9,865 nt of DNA from an uncultured Clostridia bacterium. GTDB taxonomy: Bacteria > Bacillota > Clostridia > Oscillospirales > Ruminococcaceae. Position 1 is the first letter of the stretch. Each line of letters opens with the position of its first letter. Below are positions 7,339 to 9,865 of this stretch, piece by piece. The stretch lies in NCBI GenBank assembly GCA_947165805.1, contig CAMVBT010000069.1, positions 1 through 9,865 on the forward strand. Reading direction: 5' to 3'. A program made the translations under genes and the position numbers. The notes beneath the pieces are model-generated. The model was given only the letters and a program-made list of their open reading frames with translations. It was not told the origin of the DNA and made no database searches.

Positions 7339-7906
7339 GGACTACAAGGCTCTGATAAAGGGCATGATGGGCAAGAAGCGCTTCATTCACAGCTGCAACG
7401 TCGCGGATATGTGCGTGAGACTGGCGGAGATAAACGGCGAGGACACGGAAAAAGCCTACATAGCGGGCATACTGCACGACTGCCGAAAGGAAGCCGACGC
7501 GGAGATACAGAAGCGCGAGATGATGTCGGCGGGATACTATATCGACCCGGCGGAGCTCGCCTCGAAGAGCACATGGCACGGCATTGCCGCCGCGTACTAT
7601 GTGCGGCATGAGCTGGGTATCGAAGATAAGGATATATGTGACGCGATACGGTATCATACGGTGGCGCACGCGGCTATGACAAAGCTGGGGAAGATCGTGT
7701 ATCTTGCCGATCTTGTGTCCGCCGAGCGCGACTACCCGGATGTGGAAAAGTACAGGGCTTACGCGCTGAAAGACCTCGACGACGGTATGTACCGCGCGCT
7801 GAAATGGTCGATAGGAAACCTCAGCGCCAACGACAAGAAGATACCCGTCTGCACGATAGAGGCGTTCAACTACTATATGGACAGACGCAGAAAAAAAGGA
7901 GACTGA
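7331..7906 (+). CDS. yqeK: YqeK-type HD-domain Ap4A hydrolase (symmetrical, ADP-forming), GTG start
   Basis: YqeK enzymes are HD-domain hydrolases that split diadenosine tetraphosphate to two ADP and are regularly encoded next to nadD. The metal ligands expected for the family are present: His20 (FIHSCNVADM), His49-Asp50 (ILHDC), His83 (STWHGIAAAYY), His109 (AIRYHTVAH) and Asp127 (KIVYLADLVSAER). The family's usual HTTG reads HTVA here. I place the start at GTG 7331, giving 191 residues, because GGAGGGG (7317-7323) lies 7 nt upstream and family members begin shortly before the first His. The frame is open back to an ATG at 7202, but that part is a basic, low-quality sequence inside nadD. The overlap with nadD is 8 nt (GTGGCTGA). 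Confidence 0.93.
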   Translation: MAEDYKALIKGMMGKKRFIHSCNVADMCVRLAEINGEDTEKAYIAGILHDCRKEADAEIQKREMMSAGYYIDPAELASKSTWHGIAAAYYVRHELGIEDKDICDAIRYHTVAHAAMTKLGKIVYLADLVSAERDYPDVEKYRAYALKDLDDGMYRALKWSIGNLSANDKKIPVCTIEAFNYYMDRRRKKGD

Positions 7907-7907
7907 A

Positions 7908-8264
7908 ATGACAGATATCGAAGAAGTAAAGGTCGCGGTAAAGGCTCTCGACTCGAAGAAGGCGGGCAATATCCGCGTTATACGCATAGGCGACATAACG
8001 GTGCTGGCGAACTATTTCGTGATAGCGGAGGGCACAAGCTCCACGCAGGTCAAGGCTCTCGCGGACGAGGTGGAGTTTCAGATGGGCGAGAAGGGCGTTC
8101 AGCCCAAGTGCTCGATCAATCAGCAGGGTACGAACTGGATAACGCTCGACTATATCGACGTGGTGGTACACGTCTTTCTCAACGAGACCCGCGAATTTTA
8201 CGGGCTGGAAAAGCTCTGGGCTGACGGCGAGGAAGTAGATGTGTCGGGATTTATCGGGGACTGA
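7908..8264 (+). CDS. rsfS: Ribosomal silencing factor RsfS
   Basis: RsfS (DUF143/Iojap family) binds large-subunit protein L14 and blocks joining of the 30S subunit, lowering translation when nutrients are short. The 118 residues have the normal length and pattern: ALDSKKAGNIRVIRI, the strand LANYFVIAEGTSSTQVKALADEV, the NWITLDYIDVVVHVF core, and the closing ETREFYGLEKLWADGEEV, typical of the family C-terminus. The AGGAG (7898-7902) is inside the end of yqeK and lies 5 nt before the ATG. The gene begins 1 nt after the yqeK stop and closes the seven-gene run. LytR-type genes often found between yqeK and rsfS in Clostridia are absent. Confidence 0.96.
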   Translation: MTDIEEVKVAVKALDSKKAGNIRVIRIGDITVLANYFVIAEGTSSTQVKALADEVEFQMGEKGVQPKCSINQQGTNWITLDYIDVVVHVFLNETREFYGLEKLWADGEEVDVSGFIGD

Positions 8265-8287
8265 TTTGTAGATTTTCACAACAGATC

Positions 8288-8308
8288 GGGCTGAAATAGC
8301 CTGTTTTA
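8288..8308 (+). terminator. Weak candidate terminator after rsfS
   Basis: GGGCT (8288-8292) can pair with AGCCT (8298-8302) across a GAAAT loop, including one G-T pair, followed by GTTTTAA. The same AGCCT can instead pair with AGGCT (8309-8313), so two exclusive hairpins are possible. Stem and U-run are both short, so read-through into rpsU is plausible. Confidence 0.35.
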
Positions 8309-8352
8309 AGGCTCCAAGTGCCGAAAATAGACGGTTTAATTTGTTTGATATG

Positions 8353-8371
8353 CCGAAATTATGCGTTTCGG
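8353..8371. other. Small palindrome just upstream of the rpsU promoter
   Basis: CCGAAA (8353-8358) and TTTCGG (8366-8371) form a perfect 6-bp inverted repeat with a 7-nt spacer, ending 12 nt before the -35 box. The left half with its flank (TGCCGAAATT, 8351-8360) also repeats nearly exactly at 8319-8328 (TGCCGAAAAT). It could be an operator or upstream promoter element, or mere hairpin noise; nothing decides between them. Confidence 0.3.
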
Positions 8372-8383
8372 GATAAATTATAC

Positions 8384-8412
8384 TTGACAAAATTTGTTAT
8401 ATAATGTATAAT
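8384..8412 (+). promoter_or_regulatory. Strong sigma-A promoter for rpsU
   Basis: TTGACA (8384-8389) and TATAAT (8407-8412) match both consensus boxes exactly with the ideal 17-nt spacer. A second TATAAT copy at 8400-8405 is only 10 nt from the -35 box and so is unlikely to be used with it. The region is much more AT-rich than the genes around it. The transcript should begin near 8418-8420, leaving a leader of about 90 nt before rpsU. Confidence 0.9.
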
Positions 8413-8473
8413 GACTTGTGGGTTTTGGTACAGACCCGTAATCCGGATCATAACGAAAAGTTTTGATATGTAT

Positions 8474-8498
8474 CCTGTGCCGCTCGGGCAAAGGGAGG
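8474..8498 (+). promoter_or_regulatory. Leader hairpin abutting the rpsU Shine-Dalgarno
   Basis: CCT-G-TGCC (8474-8481) can pair with GGCA-A-AGG (8487-8494) across a 5-nt loop, with a single G/A mismatch. The 3' arm enters the Shine-Dalgarno AGGGAGG (8492-8498), which is 9 nt before the ATG. Folding would partly hide the ribosome binding site. An upstream 7-pair hairpin with three G-T pairs (8418-8424 with 8433-8439) sits at the expected transcript start. Ribosomal protein leaders often carry autoregulatory folds, but I do not recognise this one as a named motif. Confidence 0.4.
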
Positions 8499-8507
8499 GA
8501 AATTGGA

Positions 8508-8684
8508 ATGGCAGAAATACGTCTTGGCAAAAACGAATCGCTGGATACCGCTCTTAAGCGTTTCAAGCGTTCGTGCGCAAGAGACGGCGTGCTTGCTGAA
8601 GTTCGTAAGAGAGAACATTACGAGAAGCCTTCTGTAAAGCGTAAGAAAAAGTCAGAAGCTGCTCGCAAGCGCAAGTTCAAGTAA
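8508..8684 (+). CDS. rpsU: 30S ribosomal protein S21
   Basis: bS21 is a small basic protein of the 30S subunit near the anti-Shine-Dalgarno end of 16S rRNA and helps initiation. The 58 residues are complete: [20 protein letters not shown], then [22 protein letters not shown] and a Lys/Arg-rich end, as usual for Firmicutes. ATG 8508 is chosen over an in-frame upstream extension because all family members begin at this point and the strong Shine-Dalgarno fits. It is a one-gene unit with its own consensus promoter and terminator. Its codon choice (CGT, GCT, GTT) differs from neighbouring genes, as expected for a highly expressed gene. Confidence 0.98.
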   Translation: MAEIRLGKNESLDTALKRFKRSCARDGVLAEVRKREHYEKPSVKRKKKSEAARKRKFK

Positions 8685-8700
8685 TGCTGTTACACAGGAT

Positions 8701-8733
8701 TTAAGCGGTCTCGCGCAGACCGCTTAATTTGTT
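8701..8733 (+). terminator. Strong intrinsic terminator after rpsU
   Basis: TTAAGCGGTCT (8701-8711) and AGACCGCTTAA (8717-8727) form a perfect 11-bp stem with a 5-nt CGCGC loop, followed by TTTGTT. It lies 16 nt after the rpsU stop and only 29 nt before yqeG, so yqeG expression would depend on read-through or an unseen promoter. Confidence 0.92.
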
Positions 8734-8762
8734 GTATTGACGTGAAAACACAGAGATAAGTT

Positions 8763-9269
8763 ATGCCGCTTTTTAAACCTAAATACTGGATAAAGAACGT
8801 GCTCTGCATAGACAGGGAATTCCTCGACGAGCACGGCATAGACGCGCTTATCCTCGACCTCGACAATACCCTCTCGATGCACGGCGACCCCGCCGCCGAG
8901 GAGGGCATACCCGAATGGCTCGATAAGATGCGCGCGGAGAAGGTGCCTATGGTGGTGGTGTCGAACAATACGAACCGCCGCGTGGCTCCGCTTGCCCGGA
9001 AGCTCGGGCTGCCCTTCGTCGCGAACGGTGCCAAGCCTCTGACTATCGGCATCACAAGGGCAAGGAAACACATGGGTACCGATAAGAAACGCACCGCCGT
9101 CGTCGGAGATCAGATATTCACCGACGTCATGGGCGGCAATATTGCCGGAATGCCGACTATACTCGTCGAACCGTTCCACGCCGAGAAGAACATATTCTTT
9201 AAAATAAAGCGCGCGGCGGAGAGCCTTGTTTTCCGGCGCGACCCGGGTAAAATGACGAAAGGACACTGA
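8763..9269 (+). CDS. yqeG: YqeG-family HAD (IIIA) phosphatase
   Basis: This is a 168-residue member of the YqeG group of HAD hydrolases, widespread in Firmicutes; a relative to mitochondrial phosphatidylglycerophosphate phosphatase (Gep4/PTPMT-like) has been noted for the wider family, so a lipid-phosphate role is possible but unproven. All four HAD motifs are visible: DLDNTL with Asp32 and Asp34; VVVSNN with Ser67; Lys91 in NGAKPLT; and GDQIFTD with Asp116 and Asp121. The opening [11 protein letters not shown] is typical of the group. The Shine-Dalgarno is weak (AGAGATAAG upstream of ATG 8763), unlike its neighbours. It ends 1 nt before aroQ. Confidence 0.94.
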   Translation: MPLFKPKYWIKNVLCIDREFLDEHGIDALILDLDNTLSMHGDPAAEEGIPEWLDKMRAEKVPMVVVSNNTNRRVAPLARKLGLPFVANGAKPLTIGITRARKHMGTDKKRTAVVGDQIFTDVMGGNIAGMPTILVEPFHAEKNIFFKIKRAAESLVFRRDPGKMTKGH

Positions 9270-9270
9270 A

Positions 9271-9693
9271 ATGAAGATATTTGTCATAAACGGACCCAAT
9301 CTCGATATGCTCGGGAAGCGCGAGCCGGAGATATACGGCTCCGATACGCTCGAAAGCATAAACGCGGAGCTCAGGGAGTTCTGCGGGACTGTCGGCGTTG
9401 AACCGGAGTTCTATCAGTCCAATTCCGAGGGCGCGCTGATAGATATAATACATTCCGCGAAAGGCAATGCCGACGGCATAGTCATAAACGCGGGAGCCTA
9501 CACCCATTACAGCATCGCGATACGCGACGCTATCGCCGCCGTCGAGCTGCCCTGCGTCGAGGTGCATCTGTCCAACGTGCACAAGCGCGAGGAGTTCCGG
9601 CACAAGTCCGTGATATCCGCGGTCTGCACAGGCGTGATATGCGGCTTCGGAAAGAAAGTATACAGGCTTGCGATAGAAGCCCTGATAAACTGA
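9271..9693 (+). CDS. aroQ: 3-dehydroquinate dehydratase, type II
   Basis: The type II enzyme removes water from 3-dehydroquinate in the third step of the shikimate pathway to aromatic amino acids. The 140 residues match the small dodecameric family. Active-site residues are in place: Asn10 in [10 protein letters not shown], Arg17, catalytic Tyr22 (EPEIYG), Asn73 in INAGAYTH with His79, catalytic His99 (VEVHLSN) and Arg110 (REEFRHKS). AAAGGA (9258-9263) lies 7 nt before the ATG, inside the end of yqeG. Translation ends with tandem stops TGA TAA. The downstream peptidase starts 19 nt later, so yqeG-aroQ-pepP likely form one transcript. Confidence 0.98.
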   Translation: MKIFVINGPNLDMLGKREPEIYGSDTLESINAELREFCGTVGVEPEFYQSNSEGALIDIIHSAKGNADGIVINAGAYTHYSIAIRDAIAAVELPCVEVHLSNVHKREEFRHKSVISAVCTGVICGFGKKVYRLAIEALIN

Positions 9694-9712
9694 TAAAGGA
9701 GAACCGGCACCA

Positions 9713-9865
9713 ATGACAAGAACAGACAGAATAGCCGCCGCGCTGAAGGACAATACGCACGCGGCTATGCTTACAAGTCCCGTTTCGAGGCAGTACGCGA
9801 CAGGCTTCCGTTCCTCCGCGGGCGTCGTTTTCGTCACAAAGGAAAAAAGCTGTTTTCTCATAGAC
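9713..9865 (+). CDS. Xaa-Pro aminopeptidase (M24B) N-terminus, cut by the window end
   Basis: Fifty-one codons are visible, starting at ATG 9713 after AAAGGAG (9695-9701). The segment AMLTSPVSRQYATGFRSSAG, followed by VVFVTKEKSCFLID, matches the creatinase N-domain that opens Xaa-Pro aminopeptidases and related M24 peptidases (usual pattern: ...SPxNRxYLTGFxSSxG...). These enzymes release the first residue from peptides with proline in second position. The metal-binding catalytic domain is outside the window, so activity cannot be checked. In many Firmicutes such a gene follows aroQ and precedes efp, which supports the call. Confidence 0.85.
   Translation, partial: MTRTDRIAAALKDNTHAAMLTSPVSRQYATGFRSSAGVVFVTKEKSCFLID

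Noticed and set aside
8400..8405. First TATAAT as the main -10 box
   Set aside because: Only 10 nt separate it from TTGACA; the second copy has the ideal 17-nt spacer.
8463..8507. N-terminal extension of S21 from an upstream TTG
   Set aside because: It would cover the strong Shine-Dalgarno and add 15 residues not found in S21; ATG 8508 fits the family start.
8468..8530. Upstream open frame starting at ATG 8468 in the rpsU leader
   Set aside because: It has no ribosome binding site and runs out of frame into rpsU; nothing suggests translation.
8737..8742. TTGACG as a -35 box for yqeG
   Set aside because: A matching -10 box would fall inside the yqeG coding region and none is seen there.
1..9865. 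CRISPR arrays, tRNA/rRNA genes, insertion sequences, toxin-antitoxin or phage genes
   Set aside because: No regularly spaced repeats, no tRNA-like fold or conserved rRNA segments, and no transposase, integrase or toxin-like product seen on either strand by eye.

Overview
The window is an ordinary, densely packed stretch of chromosome from a Gram-positive anaerobe, most likely a Clostridia member close to Ruminococcus/Oscillospiraceae. The reasons are the gene order (Elp3-like radical SAM gene, smc, ftsY; then the yhbY-nadD-yqeK-rsfS block and yqeG), strong AGGAGG-type ribosome binding sites, the S21 and YqeG families, frequent ATA isoleucine codons in fairly GC-rich DNA, and an SMC head with the LSGGEQ variant. 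The genus is an inference from memory of related genomes. All twelve genes lie on the + strand.

Region 1 (1-4360) holds the 3' part of an Elp3-like radical SAM gene, overlapping by 20 nt with a complete smc (chromosome condensation ATPase). Region 2 (4361-4543) is a 183-nt gap made of nested inverted repeats. It looks like a terminator carrying a dispersed repeat. Region 3 (4544-8264) is a tight seven-gene run: ftsY, rdgB, an unrecognised membrane protein with a very acidic tail, yhbY, nadD, yqeK and rsfS. The junctions are 1-10 nt gaps or 4-8 nt overlaps, so one transcript with coupled translation is likely. It joins membrane protein targeting, nucleotide-pool cleaning, ribosome assembly and silencing, NAD synthesis and Ap4A turnover.

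Region 4 (8265-8762) contains a weak terminator, a near-perfect sigma-A promoter, a leader of about 90 nt that can fold over the ribosome binding site, rpsU, and a strong intrinsic terminator. Region 5 (8763-9865) holds yqeG, aroQ (type II dehydroquinase) and the first 51 codons of an Xaa-Pro aminopeptidase.

There are no mobile genes, CRISPR arrays or RNA genes that I can support, and no gene-free stretch exceeds 300 nt. No clearly new multi-gene system is visible. The least explained items are the 114-residue acidic-tailed membrane protein, the matching acidic C-terminal tail on FtsY in the same operon, the nested-repeat element after smc, and the structured rpsU leader.
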